Assembly (NCBI GenBank): GCA_963770375.1
Contig: CAVYPM010000027.1
Span: 218,779-282,778 of the forward strand
Source: DASVBE01 sp963770375
GTDB lineage: Bacteria > Actinomycetota > Actinomycetes > Streptosporangiales > Streptosporangiaceae
Length of the DNA: 64,000 nucleotides
Direction: 5' to 3'
Shown here one piece after another: positions 34,106-43,679 of the stretch. The translations under genes were made by a program, and so were the position numbers. The notes below the pieces were generated by a model. It had not been told where the DNA came from. It saw only the letters and a list, made by a program, of their open reading frames with translations, and made no database searches. Each line of letters opens with the position of its first letter. Within the stretch, counting starts at the first letter, position 1.

Positions 34106-35561
34106 GTGCTAGGTGAGCCGTTGCTCAAGGGCACAACGGATGCCACCGCGACCGTTCGGCGGCTGCTTGTTGCTTACACCGACACGCTTGATGTTCTTGA
34201 TGGCCTGCCAGCGATGCCGAGGGTTGCCACGGGCTGGCACTGGTGGTCGCGGCCGGGCGCCCCGATTCGTCTTCCCCGGGTTTCGTGGATGCTTCGTTCG
34301 CTGACGTTGTGGCATATCGATCGCGTGCTGTCAGGCGCTGAGAAAATGTTCCATCGCCGGTCGGCGCTTGGGATCGCGGGGGCGGGCGAAGCTGATGCTC
34401 TTGGTGCCGTCGCCGAATTCCGGGTATCGCTTCCCTCGCGATCAAAGGCGCTTCGGATCGGTGTGACTTGTGGCCGCCGCGCTCGTCGTGGCGCGTTTGC
34501 TGGATACATTGCTGTCGCACGTTGTCACGGGTCACGTGGATCCCAATTCGCCGGCATTTGCAGCCGAACAGCTGTTTGACAAAATGCTAAGCGGGTTCCA
34601 ACTAACGTCAAGTTCGATCGGCTCTGCGGTTGATAACGTGTTCCAGGATTCACCGGTCGTGCTCGCTTGGCGCAGCCCTGCTGATATTGGTGTCCTTGTA
34701 CCTGATCATGCGGCCGGTAGCGAGCGCGTTCCGCCTCAAGCGGCTGCTGCTCAACTTGTACCCAAACGCAGACAGCATGCGGGGCAGCACGCCAGCCTCA
34801 TGGAGTGTGTCGCGGTCCACGGGTGTCTACAGCCTGGAGCGGGAGACCTTTGCGATGCTGGGTGCCCGTGTGCCCCGCGAGCCGCCGCTGGATCTCGTTG
34901 TATCACTCGTTGGTATCGACTCGTTGTATCACTGGCGATTTTTGCTCTGGTTATCACCGTTCTCCTCGACCCAACCATTCACCCGTACCTCCTAACTGAC
35001 GTGCCTATCCTGCTGCTCTTCATCATCCCGCCCGTCACGATCCGGTTGGCGTGGCTGGCGGCGGCACGGCGAGCGCGCAAGGGCCTTCCCCGCTCGGCCT
35101 GGCTTTTCGCCGACGAGGTGACCGTCCCATGGCGTTCCGAGCCGGTGCGATGCCGGTCGCCACTACTGATCGGCGCGCTGAGTGTATGGGCGTTGTTCCT
35201 ATTCCTGATCGTTGGGTGGCTATGGCGGTCAACCTCCAGAGATCTTCGCGACCAGGGCCGTGCGTACAACGTCAAGCATTTGCGCGGCATGCATCCCGCG
35301 GCTCAGGCGCTCGCGGCAGGTCCAGGTATCGTCCTTCTCGGTGTGCCCGCGCTGGTCGTGCTCTTCCGCGCTCCGCGGTACATATCGGAAGCACAGGCGT
35401 CAATCGGACTCGAACGGCCGGTCACCCGTCACATTGCGTGGCTGGCACCTGTATGGCCTGTGTTGTGCGTTTTGTTGCAACGCGAACTCAACCGCCTCTG
35501 GCAAGCCCAAGGCATGCAGGTCGACGGGCGCACCCAACCCATACCGATTGGGCGCAGGTAA
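34106..35561 (+). pseudogene. multi-pass membrane protein of unknown family, frameshifted
   Basis: Pieces in different frames join into one protein. They are a soluble start with LLVAYTDTLDVLDGLPAMPR, a helix VAAALVVARLLDTLLSHVVT (from 34,470), ALLILVSLYLIMRPVASAF (frame of 34,630), and then LVVSLAIFALVITVLLDPTI, LTDVPILLLFIIPPVTIRLA, LLIGALSVWALFLFLIVGWL, ALAAGPGIVLLGVPALVVLF and LAPVWPVLCVLLQRELNRLW. About seven membrane spans result. Breaks lie near 34,465, 34,670 and 34,905. GC content is lower than in neighbours. I do not recognise the family. Confidence 0.5.
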
Positions 35562-35785
35562 TCGCCGAGCGGACCTGCTGCATGACCATTGCCGACTTGA
35601 TGCGCACATGGTTCACCTCGCAGTCGCCGCGGCGCGGCCTGACGGCTCCTTGCAGCGGCCTTCACCTGGACAGGGTCTGGGTCCGGCGGTTTCATGGGGC
35701 AAGGGGAAGCCGGGCCCAGGGCAAGATCTGCATGACCATGGGGTCTCGCGGTTTCAGGGAGCCCAGGAGCGCGGGGTGGGTGGCT

Positions 35786-37186
35786 ATGGCTGTGCGGAGC
35801 GGTTTCGATGTTGTCGTCGTCGGGGGTGGCATCGCGGGTTCGATTCTGGCCGGTGTTTTGGCGCGGTCTGGCGTGCAGGTGCTGGTTGCCGAGAAGGAGC
35901 CGCGCTTCCGGGATCGTATTCGTGGGGAGGGCACGTACCCGTGGGGGGTGGCGGAGGCGTCTCGCCTGGGGGTGGGAGCGGTGTTCGAGCAGGCGGGCGC
36001 GGTCGAGCTGGCCGGGGTGAGGGTCTACCAGGCGCGAGAGCCGGTGCAGACCGATTGGTGGGCGGCGACTTCCCTGGACGGATTGAACGAGGCTGGGTTC
36101 TCCCATCCCCGGCTGCAGGAAGCTGCGTTTTGCTGGGCGGAGTCCATGGGCGCGGCGGTGCGCCGGCCGGTGAAGGTGACCGGCTTTGCTGGCGGCGGCA
36201 GGGCGACGGTCACGGTAACCCACGATGGCCGCGTGGAGCAGGTGCGGGCGAGGCTGGTCGTGGGGGCCGATGGCAAGATGGGCAAGACCAGACGATGGAC
36301 TGGCGGGGATAGCGCGGCCGATCCCGAGCACCACCGGTTCGGCGGGGTCGCAGTGTCGGGTGTCCGCACCGACGACCGTGACACCGACAACCTCGCGGGG
36401 ATCCCGGGCGTGTGGGTGAACTGGTTCGCCCAGGGCGCCGAGACGACCCGGCTGTATCTGACCATGGCGTATGAGCAGCTGCGCGCGAGCGGGGCCGACC
36501 GCTCGTTTGACGCGCTGATCGCTGTCGCGGCCAAGTACATGCCCGAGGGCGCCCTCGACGCCGTCCGGCAGGAGGGGCCGATTGGTTTTTTCTCCAACGC
36601 CGACACGTGGGCGACCCAGATCGCGGGCCAGGGCGTCGTGCTGATCGGCGACGCCGCGGGCTCGGTCGATCCCACTGTGGGCCTGGGCACCGCCCAGCTG
36701 TTCCGTGACGTGCGCGAGCTGAGCGATCTGCTGCTCCGCGATGATGACTGGCCAGCGGCAATCGAGGAATATGCGGAGCGGCGCACGCGCTATTTCGCAG
36801 TCCTGAGGCAATACGACCTGTGGCGCACCATCATCGACATGGACGCAAGCGAGGCGGCCGATCGGCTGCGCGAAGGGAACAAGGCAGCGGCCGAGGCCGA
36901 CCCGACACTCGGCGGGTTCGCCCTCATCGAGGCCCGCGGGCCCGACGGCCTGACCGCCGACGCAAGCGCCCGCGCGGCATACTTCGGGAAAACTCTCGTG
37001 CCGACGCGCGACATGGATCAGTCATTATCCCGACCAAGGGCGGACAGCGGCAGCGGCGGCGGGCCGGATCGCGGAAGCCGGTATCTGCCGCCAGAGCTGA
37101 CCGCCATGCCGGGCGTCATACAGCACAGGAGTACAGCAACGCAGTCGGCCGTGAACGCCTCCGAGAAGCTTCCGTCGAACGGGTGA
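35786..37186 (+). CDS. FAD-dependent monooxygenase/halogenase-like oxidoreductase
   Basis: About 466 residues. FDVVVVGGGIAGSILAGVLA (Rossmann GxGxxG, about residues 6-25), a DG-type second motif ARLVVGADGKMGKTRRW near 160, and GVVLIGDAAGSVDPTVGLGT near 290 (GD motif, FAD ribityl) are those of the PHBH/flavin monooxygenase and tryptophan-halogenase fold. It would hydroxylate or otherwise oxidise a small molecule with NAD(P)H and O2. I chose the ATG at 35,786. The last ~60 residues (after TRDMDQ) read through attachment-arm DNA, so the native C terminus was probably replaced at integration. Confidence 0.78.
   Translation: MAVRSGFDVVVVGGGIAGSILAGVLARSGVQVLVAEKEPRFRDRIRGEGTYPWGVAEASRLGVGAVFEQAGAVELAGVRVYQAREPVQTDWWAATSLDGLNEAGFSHPRLQEAAFCWAESMGAAVRRPVKVTGFAGGGRATVTVTHDGRVEQVRARLVVGADGKMGKTRRWTGGDSAADPEHHRFGGVAVSGVRTDDRDTDNLAGIPGVWVNWFAQGAETTRLYLTMAYEQLRASGADRSFDALIAVAAKYMPEGALDAVRQEGPIGFFSNADTWATQIAGQGVVLIGDAAGSVDPTVGLGTAQLFRDVRELSDLLLRDDDWPAAIEEYAERRTRYFAVLRQYDLWRTIIDMDASEAADRLREGNKAAAEADPTLGGFALIEARGPDGLTADASARAAYFGKTLVPTRDMDQSLSRPRADSGSGGGPDRGSRYLPPELTAMPGVIQHRSTATQSAVNASEKLPSNG
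37119..37140 (+). repeat. paired TACAGCA motif, right end of the AICE
   Basis: Partner of 21,202-21,223 (19 of 22 positions alike). Confidence 0.55.
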
Positions 37187-37223
37187 CCTGCCCCAACGAC
37201 CATCAACGACCGCGCCGCCGAGA

Positions 37224-37270
37224 GTTCGCATCGAGGGGGTCAGGGGTTCAAATCCCCTCAGCTCCACCCA
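37224..37270 (+). repeat. tRNA-Ala attachment core, copy 2
   Basis: Identical over 47 bases to 21,109-21,155. Right end of the AICE and left end of the next island. Confidence 0.9.
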
Positions 37271-37324
37271 GAACCGCAGGTCAGAGCCCTAGCTCGACCC
37301 GGTGATAGAGCATCGAAGATCATT

Positions 37325-37341
37325 TGTCACTCAGATGTCAC
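37325..37341 (+). repeat. paired TGTCAC motif right of attachment copy 2
   Basis: TGTCACTCAGATGTCAC; the same motif with one change is at 54,929-54,945, at a similar distance from copy 3. About 150 bp after both cores are similar (AGAGCATCGAAGATCATT is exact in both). Candidate integrase arm sites of a different integrase from that of the AICE. Confidence 0.55.
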
Positions 37342-37419
37342 TGGGACGGGACACGCAGCGGTGACACATGGCGGCTCCCGGTGGCATGGGTGGGCAGGAC
37401 CCTCATATCCGTGACCCAG

Positions 37420-39127
37420 CTACCAGTTGAGGTTCGGTGACCACTCTTCGGCGAAGGTTTCCATCTGGCGCAGCACGAGCTCGGTGGCGGTGGGCTGCGC
37501 GTCGGGCGGTAGCCGTACCGGGCAAGCAGGCGCTTGATGGTGGAGCGGAGCTTGGCGCGGACGTCATCACGGGAGACCCAGTCGGTGGTGACGTCGCGGC
37601 GCAGGGACCTGACCAGGTCGCGGGCGATGTCGGCGAGTACGCCAGACCCCATCTCGGTGACGGCTGACTCATTCTGCGCGACCGCGTCGTAAAACGCGAG
37701 TTCGTCGCTAGTCAGGGCGGGAGTGAACTGCTGGCCGCGTTCGCATCGGCGGATACTTCCCTGGCCATCGCCACGAGCTCGGCGATCACCTGCCCGGCGG
37801 AGAGGCTCTGGTTGGTGTAGCGGGCCATCAGGGCGACCAGGCGGTCGGAGAAGCTCTGCTGGCGGACGACGTTGTGCCGGGTGACCCTGCGCATCTCCTG
37901 CTCGATGAGCCGCCGTAGCGCCTCAATGGCCAGGTGCGGGTTGCGGTTTTGCTGCATCCGCTCGATGAAGGCGGCGTCCAGGTGCGAGAGGTCCGGGCGC
38001 GGGATCCTGGCTGCCTCGTACAGGTCGGTGATGTCTCCCGCCTCGACCGCCCCAGCGGTGAGCTGGCGGAGGTACATCTCCGCGTCCGCCGGGACGGGCA
38101 GGCCCCGGGCTCGCTGGTCATCGGCGTCGGCCTTGGCCATCCACACCCGGATCTCCTCGAAGAACGCGATCTCGTCCCGGTGGTCGCGCATCTCCTTGTG
38201 GCTGGAGCACAGGGCGTAGAACCGGGCCAGTTTCGCGGCCGCTGACCGGAAGCGGTCAGCGAGCGTGGGCTCGCCTTCCGCGGGCTGATTGCCGGGCGTT
38301 GCCGGGTCGCGCAGATAGTTGACCGTTCCGGCCACCGCGTTGAGGTACGACCTGGCCGACCTGACCGCCCGCCAGTCATAGCCCGCGAGGATCACGTTGC
38401 CGATGGTGTCAAGCAGATCGCGGACCCGGGCTATGGCCTCGTCCAGGTCGCGGCCGAGCGGCTTGGTGCGCTGATCGTCGGCCGTGTACTCGGCGAGCGC
38501 GGCGTACAGGTTCTCGGTCAGGGGAGCGTACCCGACCAGCAAGCCATCCTGCTTGTCACGGTAGGTGCGATTGACCCGGGCCAGCGCCTGCATCAGCGCT
38601 GCCCCGCGCATCGGCCGGTCCAGGTAGAGGGTGTGCAGTGGCGGCGAGTCGAACCCGGTGAGCCACATGAACTGGACGATGACCAGTTCCAGCTCGTCCT
38701 CGATGTCCTTGGCTCGGTGCTGGATCAGCTTGTTCTGTGACGGCCGCCGGACGTGCTTGCGGATCGGCGCCGGATCGTCCGGCCCGCCCGTGTAGACGAC
38801 CTTGATCTTGCCCTTGTCGATGTCGTGATGCCAGTCCGGCTTTAGGCCGATAATTTGCTCGTGCAGGTCTGCGCAGATCTGCCGGGTGGCGCAGACGATG
38901 ATGGCCTTGCCCGGGCCGCCGATGAACTTCCGCATCTGCTCCGAGCGGCTTTCCCAGTGCGCGACCAGATCGGCGGCGAGCACCCGCACCCGGGCAGGGG
39001 CGCCGTAGAGCGCATTCATCACTGCGACGGCCCGCTGCACGCCCTCACGCTCAGGGTCGTCCAGTCCGGCGGTGGCCTGGCCGCGGGCACCGGGCGCAAG
39101 TCTCCCCGTGGCTGGCCGGGTCGCGGG
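37420..39127 (-). pseudogene. hsdR: type I restriction enzyme R subunit, C-terminal half only
   Basis: The main frame (to 37,712) encodes the second helicase domain and C-terminal region of HsdR: GGPGKAIIVCATRQICADLH, IKVVYTGGPDDPAPIRKHVR, MWLTGFDSPPLHTLYLDRPM, ALMQALARVNRTYRDKQDGL and FIERMQQNRNPHLAIEALRR. A one-base loss near 37,738 and another near 37,511 break the end, SDELAFYDAVAQNESAVTEM, VTTDWVSRDDVRAKLRSTIK and ETFAEEWSPNLNW. The N-terminal nuclease and DEAD-box domain (about half of a ~1,000-residue protein) is missing; the homology starts near 39,127. No hsdM or hsdS is present. The 3' end recurs at 63,896. Confidence 0.85.
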
Positions 39128-39198
39128 AATTGCCGGTGGTCACGGCTTCCTTATTAGGCTGGACTCTTGTCGATCTTGATGGCGCTGCAGAGGACCAG

Positions 39199-39537
39199 AC
39201 AAGCCCGGCGCTGACTCGCGCAGCCGGCCCGGCCCTGATGATCTTCGGCATCATGCTCAACCGCAGCGGGTGGAGGATCGACTACCTCGGCATGATCACC
39301 CCCGTCGACGAGCTAACCCGGACGGTCGCCATGAGGCGACCGGACCTTGTCGTCCTCGCCGCCACCCTGCCGGAGAACCTCGAGCCCCTCGCCCCGCAGC
39401 TCACCACGCTCGCCCAGCACACCCCGCTCGCCCTCGCAGGAGCCGGCGCCACGGCGGAACTCGCGGACGCCGTGGGAGCCCGGCTGCTGACCGGCGACCC
39501 GGTCACCGAGGCCGAGAACGTCGAATGGCCGCGGTAA
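39199..39537 (+). pseudogene. MerR-type regulator C-terminal (cobalamin-binding-like) fragment
   Basis: PALMIFGIMLNRSGWRIDYL, TPVDELTRTVAMRRPDLVVL, LTTLAQHTPLALAGAGATAE and GARLLTGDPVTEAENV match the B12-binding-like C-terminal domain found behind a MerR helix-turn-helix in actinobacterial regulators. The DNA-binding part is absent and the sequence abuts the hsdR break, so this is a remnant. Confidence 0.6.
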
Positions 39538-39721
39538 GGGTCTCACGGGCGGCGGCTCCGGCCTCGCGGGCAGCCGGCCGTGCCCGGCACCGGCCGAACC
39601 GGCCACGACGTGGCCGGCGACAACACGCCACCCCCGGCTCCTACCACGGCACCGGCAGCCCTTCCACGGTGATGTCTAAAACTGACGGAGGTTGTTGACA
39701 GTCGGGATGGCGGTGTCGGGA

Positions 39722-39775
39722 TGGTGGAGGTGGCGGGAATCGAACCCGCGACCTCCTGCGCCCAAAGCAAGCGCG
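39722..39775 (-). repeat. tRNA-Pro(UGG)-like 3' fragment
   Basis: On the minus strand CGCG, CTTGC TTTGGGC GCAGG (loop with anticodon TGG), AGGTC, T-arm GCGGG TTCGATT CCCGC and CACCTCC A CCA. The 5' acceptor and D-arm are absent. A 54-base 3' tRNA piece, probably an old attachment site. Confidence 0.6.
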
Positions 39776-39959
39776 GTGCGCACTTGACTTCCCGGGCCTG
39801 AGGATCTTCCACGATGCCGTCCTGTGCTGCTGACGGACGCTGCCGACCGCCAAGTGCGGCTGGTGCGGCCAGCGGACGTTCTCCGCGACGGTCGAATGAC
39901 GGTCAAACGATCTTTACGCTTTCGCGCACCGGCTAGTCAGGGCCTCTGACCTGGGGTTC

Positions 39960-40004
39960 TGGGAGCCCTTACGGAATCGAACCGTAGGCCTTCTCCTTAC
40001 CATG
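39960..40004 (-). repeat. tRNA-Thr(GGU)-like 3' fragment
   Basis: On the minus strand ATGGTAA (loop, anticodon GGT), GGAGA, AGGCC, T-arm TACGG TTCGATT CCGTA and AGGGCTCCCA. No 5' half. The stretch 39,538-40,419 around these two fragments holds no gene that I can support. Confidence 0.6.
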
Positions 40005-40419
40005 GGCAGCCAGCACGGCCCTGCAATCGCCGCCAGCCCTGCCAGCAAACCCCCAGCGCCAGGCCCTCAGCAGTTGCCGGCCTGACGGCGCGGAACGCGG
40101 CGATTTGGCCCTGAGTGCACACCTGACGAGGTGGCGGCGGAGGCAGAAGTCCTGATCATCATCCTGCCCAGCAGCCAGGAACTGCACGATGTCATGATCA
40201 TCCCCCTGCAGCGCGCGGGGACCAGCCTCGCCGGCGTGGTGATTAGCGCGCCGCGCCGCGGGTAGCGCCGCGAAGACATTGAGACATGCCCGGCTGTGCG
40301 CCGGCCTGGCTACGGGCGACACCACTGATGCACAGCTCAAACGGCAGAAGTCCTGCACATCAGCGCCGCGAAGCCAGGGCCCGGCCTTCAGGCGGGAAGT
40401 AGAGGAAGGGACGCTGAGC

Positions 40420-40644
40420 ATGTGGGTTTTTCTATCTGCCCGGCTGCGGACCTGGCTGCTGCTGGCCATCGCACTGCCGCTGGCCCGGTTGCTCGTCCAT
40501 GGCGTCGCCATCGCCGCTGAACGGCATGATCCATCCGCTCGTACGGCGAAACTGCTCCACCGTGCCGATTCGGCCCTGACCGCGGTGTCTGGGCGCGCCT
40601 CGCGCGGGGCCAGACGCGGAGACCGGACAGGAACCGCCAGATGA
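40420..40644 (+). CDS. small single-span membrane protein, 74 aa
   Basis: MWVFLSARLRTWLLLAIALP continues as one hydrophobic helix, followed by a basic tail (RTAKLLHRADSALTAVSG). It is preceded by GAGGAAGGG (40,402-40,410) and overlaps the next gene by ATGA, so the two are co-translated. The function is unknown. Confidence 0.6.
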   Translation: MWVFLSARLRTWLLLAIALPLARLLVHGVAIAAERHDPSARTAKLLHRADSALTAVSGRASRGARRGDRTGTAR

Positions 40645-42185
40645 CCGGATCATCCCCCTCGGCGCCAGGCCGGCCCGGGCCATCACCGTTGCGTTGCCTG
40701 GTCACCGGGGCCTCTGGGTACATCGGCGGGCGGCTGGTCCCTGAACTGCTCGCTGCGGGGTACGCCGTCCGGTGCATGGCTCGTGACCCGGGGAAGCTCA
40801 CCGACCGGCCCTGGTCCGGCAGTGTCGAGGTCGCGGCGGCCGACGCACTGGAGGGGACCAGGGTGCGGTGCGCTCTCGAGGGTGTCGATGTGGTCTATTA
40901 CCTCATCCACTCGCTGGGCACAGGTGCGTCGTTTGCGCAGCGGGACCGCGACGCGGCGGGCATCTTCGCCGACGCCGCCGTGTCCGCGGGGGTCAAGCGC
41001 ATCGTGTATCTGGGGGGCATCGTTTCCGGTGATGGCGGCGGCCTATCACCGCATCTGCGCTCGCGGGCGGAGGTGGGGGACATCCTGCTAGGTGGTGATG
41101 TGCCGGTGGTCGCGCTGCAAGCTGCCGTGATCATCGGCAGCGGGTCAGCGTCGTTCGAGATGCTGCGCTATCTCACCGAACGGCTGCCGGTGATGGTCAC
41201 CCCGAAATGGGTGGCAACCCGCATTCAGCCAATCGCCGTCCATGATGTGCTGCGTTATCTCGTCGGCTGCGCGGCGCTGCCTCCTGACATCAACCGCCGC
41301 TTCGACATCGGCGGTCCGGACGTGCTGACGTATGCGGAGATGATGCGCCGGTATTCCGGCGTGGCCGGGTTGCGGCCGCGGGTCCTGATTCCCGTACCGC
41401 TGCTCACGCCGCGGCTGTCGTCGCTGTGGGTCGGGCTGGTGACGCCGGTGCCGGCCGGCTTGGCGATGCCGCTGGTCGAATCGCTCAGGAACGAGGTCGT
41501 ATGTTCCGAGCACGACATCGCCGCGTATGTCCCGGATCCCCCAGGGGGCCTTGTGCCTCTCGACCGTGCCATTGCGCTGGCCCTGCAGCACACCCGCGAG
41601 GGCGCGGTCTCCACCCGCTGGTCATCGGCCGCGACGCCCGGCGCTCCCAGCGACCCGCTTCTCAGCGACCCGTCGTGGGCGGGCGGCTCGCTCTATGTGG
41701 ACGCGCGCATCAGTGCCGTCCGCGCTTCGCCGGCGGCACTGTGGCGGGTCATCGAAGGCATCGGAGGTGAGACGGGATGGTATTCCTTCCCGGCCGCATG
41801 GGCCGTACGCGGGCTGCTCGACCGGCTCGCCGGCGGCGTCGGGCTGCGCCGCGGCCGGCGTGATCCGCGGCACCTGCTCATCGGCGACGCGCTGGATTTC
41901 TGGCGGGTAGAGGCCATCACGCCGGGATCGCTGCTGCGGCTGCGCGCGGAGATGAAACTGCCCGGCCTGGCCTGGCTCGAAATGGCGGTCAGCCGAGACC
42001 ATGACGGCATGACCACCTACAGTCAGCGGGCTATCTTCCAGCCACGCGGACTCGCCGGACACGCATACTGGAGATCCATATCGCCGTTCCACGGCGTGGT
42101 CTTCGGCGGGATGCTCCGCAACATCACCGCAGCCGCCGAGCGGGCCAGCCGCTCAGCAGACAAGCCCGCGCCAGCCGGGCACTGA
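40641..42185 (+). CDS. NAD(P)-binding SDR/NmrA-type protein fused to DUF2867
   Basis: 514 residues. The N-terminal half is a Rossmann domain: CLVTGASGYIGGRLVPELLA (about 19-38), CMARDPGKL, VVYYLIHSLGTGASFAQRDR and VKRIVYLGGIVS. The second half (after ~330) is a DUF2867/START-like module with GWYSFPAAWAVRGLLDRLAG, DFWRVEAITPGSLLRLRAEM and PRGLAGHAYWRSISPFHGVV. This two-domain protein is widespread in actinobacteria. The substrate is unknown, but the C-terminal cavity suggests a lipophilic ligand. Confidence 0.85.
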   Translation: MTGSSPSAPGRPGPSPLRCLVTGASGYIGGRLVPELLAAGYAVRCMARDPGKLTDRPWSGSVEVAAADALEGTRVRCALEGVDVVYYLIHSLGTGASFAQRDRDAAGIFADAAVSAGVKRIVYLGGIVSGDGGGLSPHLRSRAEVGDILLGGDVPVVALQAAVIIGSGSASFEMLRYLTERLPVMVTPKWVATRIQPIAVHDVLRYLVGCAALPPDINRRFDIGGPDVLTYAEMMRRYSGVAGLRPRVLIPVPLLTPRLSSLWVGLVTPVPAGLAMPLVESLRNEVVCSEHDIAAYVPDPPGGLVPLDRAIALALQHTREGAVSTRWSSAATPGAPSDPLLSDPSWAGGSLYVDARISAVRASPAALWRVIEGIGGETGWYSFPAAWAVRGLLDRLAGGVGLRRGRRDPRHLLIGDALDFWRVEAITPGSLLRLRAEMKLPGLAWLEMAVSRDHDGMTTYSQRAIFQPRGLAGHAYWRSISPFHGVVFGGMLRNITAAAERASRSADKPAPAGH

Positions 42186-42610
42186 GCAACACGGCAAGAT
42201 CCATGCCACGTGTCAGGAGCATGGCACCGGACCTGGGCGTCAGGACCACGTCAGATCACCGTCTGTGTTCAGCAAGAGTGCCATCCACTGGGCCCTGCAA
42301 CCGCCCTGAGCGATTAGGGGCGCTGGCAGTCGTGTCGGCAGCGCGGGCAGATGACCCGTTCTGTTGCGAAGCGGGGAGGGCGCAGGGTGATAGTTCAGGC
42401 CGATCCGTAGCCGTTAGGCCGAGTCCCTGCCTGGCAGCTCTGCCGGGAAGGGTGCCCGATGATGAGCGTTGAGCTGAGGTCCCGTACCTGCGGTGATCAG
42501 GCGTGGGCAGGCGCTGGGTGGCGACGGGCCGGCGGCGCTGCCGTGTACTGGGTAATCGCAGTGCCCGGCATCAGGCGACGGGGAGCCGCTGGCGTCAGCT
42601 GGGCGCACAG
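42186..42610. other. gene-free stretch
   Basis: No supported gene; frames on both strands overlap without a clear winner. Confidence 0.4.
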
Positions 42611-43078
42611 ATGACCACAAGCCGGCGGGAGACGCTGTGGGGCCTGATCGCCACGCATGCCGCCGGGCAAGGGCGCCGGGTGTCGGTAGCCGGCATGTGC
42701 GCGGTTGCGGTCTCGTGCGTGCAGGGGACGGGGGCGTGGGTAACAGCTGCGAGCGGCCAGGGGCCGGATTTCGTCATGCGCATGAATAGCCCCGTCAGCG
42801 AGCAGCTCGCCGAGCTCCAGCTGACGCTGGGCCAGGGACCGGGCCACGACGTGCTGGCCTCGGCCACGCCGCCCCTGGCTGACGACATCGACGACGAGGA
42901 GCCGGGTCGCCAGTGGGCCGTGCTCACGGCGGAGGCAGGCAAGCTCGGCGCCCGGGCGGTGTTCGCGTTCCCGCTGGCCATCGGCGTACGTCGCCAAGTC
43001 CACCGGCTTCGACCTGTTCATCGACGCGATCGCAAGGTCGACAACTTCTACCTCGCCCTCGCCCGGCTGCCGCGCTGA
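42611..43078 (+). CDS. GAF-domain protein, C-terminally altered
   Basis: MTTSRRETLWGLIATHAAGQ, ADGTGAWV-like VSCVQGTGAWVTAASGQ, VSEQLAELQLTLGQGPGHD and LGARAVFAFPLAIG are the first two-thirds of a GAF domain, as found in actinobacterial GAF-ANTAR regulators. After residue 130 the sequence changes to RRQVHRLRPVHRRDRKVDNF, which does not fit. An alternative frame there (STGFDLFIDAIA) looks like the end of another gene. The ANTAR domain is missing. Probably a deletion fusion. Confidence 0.55.
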   Translation: MTTSRRETLWGLIATHAAGQGRRVSVAGMCAVAVSCVQGTGAWVTAASGQGPDFVMRMNSPVSEQLAELQLTLGQGPGHDVLASATPPLADDIDDEEPGRQWAVLTAEAGKLGARAVFAFPLAIGVRRQVHRLRPVHRRDRKVDNFYLALARLPR

Positions 43079-43165
43079 GTCCCGGCGCGGACCCCCGCGT
43101 TGTTTGGGCGCAGCCCAGGGGGAAGTGAGCAGCGCGGAAGGCACCAACGACCCGGAGGGGGCACG

Positions 43166-43666
43166 ATGACATCAGACGCGATCGTCCTGCTGAAAGACGA
43201 CCATAAGGAAATCCGCCGCCTGTTCCGGGAGTTCCAGGGCGCTGGTGACAAGGCGGTCAAGAAGAAGGGCAGGCTCGTCGAGCAGATCATCAGCCTGCTC
43301 ACCGTGCATACCTACATCGAGAACGAAGTGATGTACCCGGAGGTCCGCGCCCTGCTTCCCGATCTCGAGGACGACGTGCTGGAGTCCTACGAAGAGCATC
43401 ACGTCGCCGACGTCCTGTGCATGGAGCTGTCCGCGATGGCGCCCGACGCGGAGCGCTTCGACGCCAAGACCACGGTGCTCATCGAGAACGTCACCCATCA
43501 CATCGAGGAAGAAGAGGACGACTGGTTCCCGAAGGTGCGGGCCGGACTGGGCCGCAAGCAGCTCCAGGAGATCGGGGCCAAGCTCGAGCAGGCCAGGAAG
43601 AAGGCACCCCGGACCCCTTCCCAGCCCAGCGCGCTGAAGAAGGCAGCCGATGCCGTCCTCCCCTAA
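43166..43666 (+). CDS. hemerythrin HHE-domain protein
   Basis: 166 residues. DAIVLLKDDHKEIRRLFREF (first HxxxE), LLTVHTYIENEVMYPEVRAL (H...E), SYEEHHVADVLCMELSAM and VTHHIEEEEDDWFPKVR provide the His/Glu ligands of a four-helix di-iron hemerythrin. These proteins bind O2, NO or iron and are linked to oxidative or nitrosative stress. The C-terminal tail is Lys/Pro-rich. AGGGGG lies 9 bases before the ATG at 43,166. Confidence 0.92.
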   Translation: MTSDAIVLLKDDHKEIRRLFREFQGAGDKAVKKKGRLVEQIISLLTVHTYIENEVMYPEVRALLPDLEDDVLESYEEHHVADVLCMELSAMAPDAERFDAKTTVLIENVTHHIEEEEDDWFPKVRAGLGRKQLQEIGAKLEQARKKAPRTPSQPSALKKAADAVLP

Positions 43667-43679
43667 TCGGCCATCAGCC

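Larger units (their letters stand above)
21109..37270. mobile_element. pSAM2-like actinomycete integrative and conjugative element (AICE), partly decayed
   Basis: The 16-kb element is bounded by 47-bp tRNA-Ala core copies. From the tRNA side it carries int, xis, repSA, an FtsK/TraB-type translocase, a membrane protein, small zinc-ribbon genes, a DUF932 gene, two small paralogues and a Pra-like gene, all leftward. A divergent KorSA-type regulator faces three palindromic operators. This is the AICE backbone: rolling-circle replication and double-stranded DNA transfer, with no relaxase. The right 7.6 kb is cargo. A second old attachment fragment (tRNA-Arg, 33,455) inside the cargo suggests it is composite. 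Frameshifts in int, repSA, translocase and DUF932 argue that it is not mobile as sequenced. Confidence 0.85.

Noticed and set aside
35429..36811. 460-codon minus-strand frame over the flavoprotein
   Set aside because: No domain is recognisable; codon bias fits the plus-strand gene.
39722..40004. Two complete tRNA genes on the minus strand
   Set aside because: Both lack 5' halves; they are 3' fragments.
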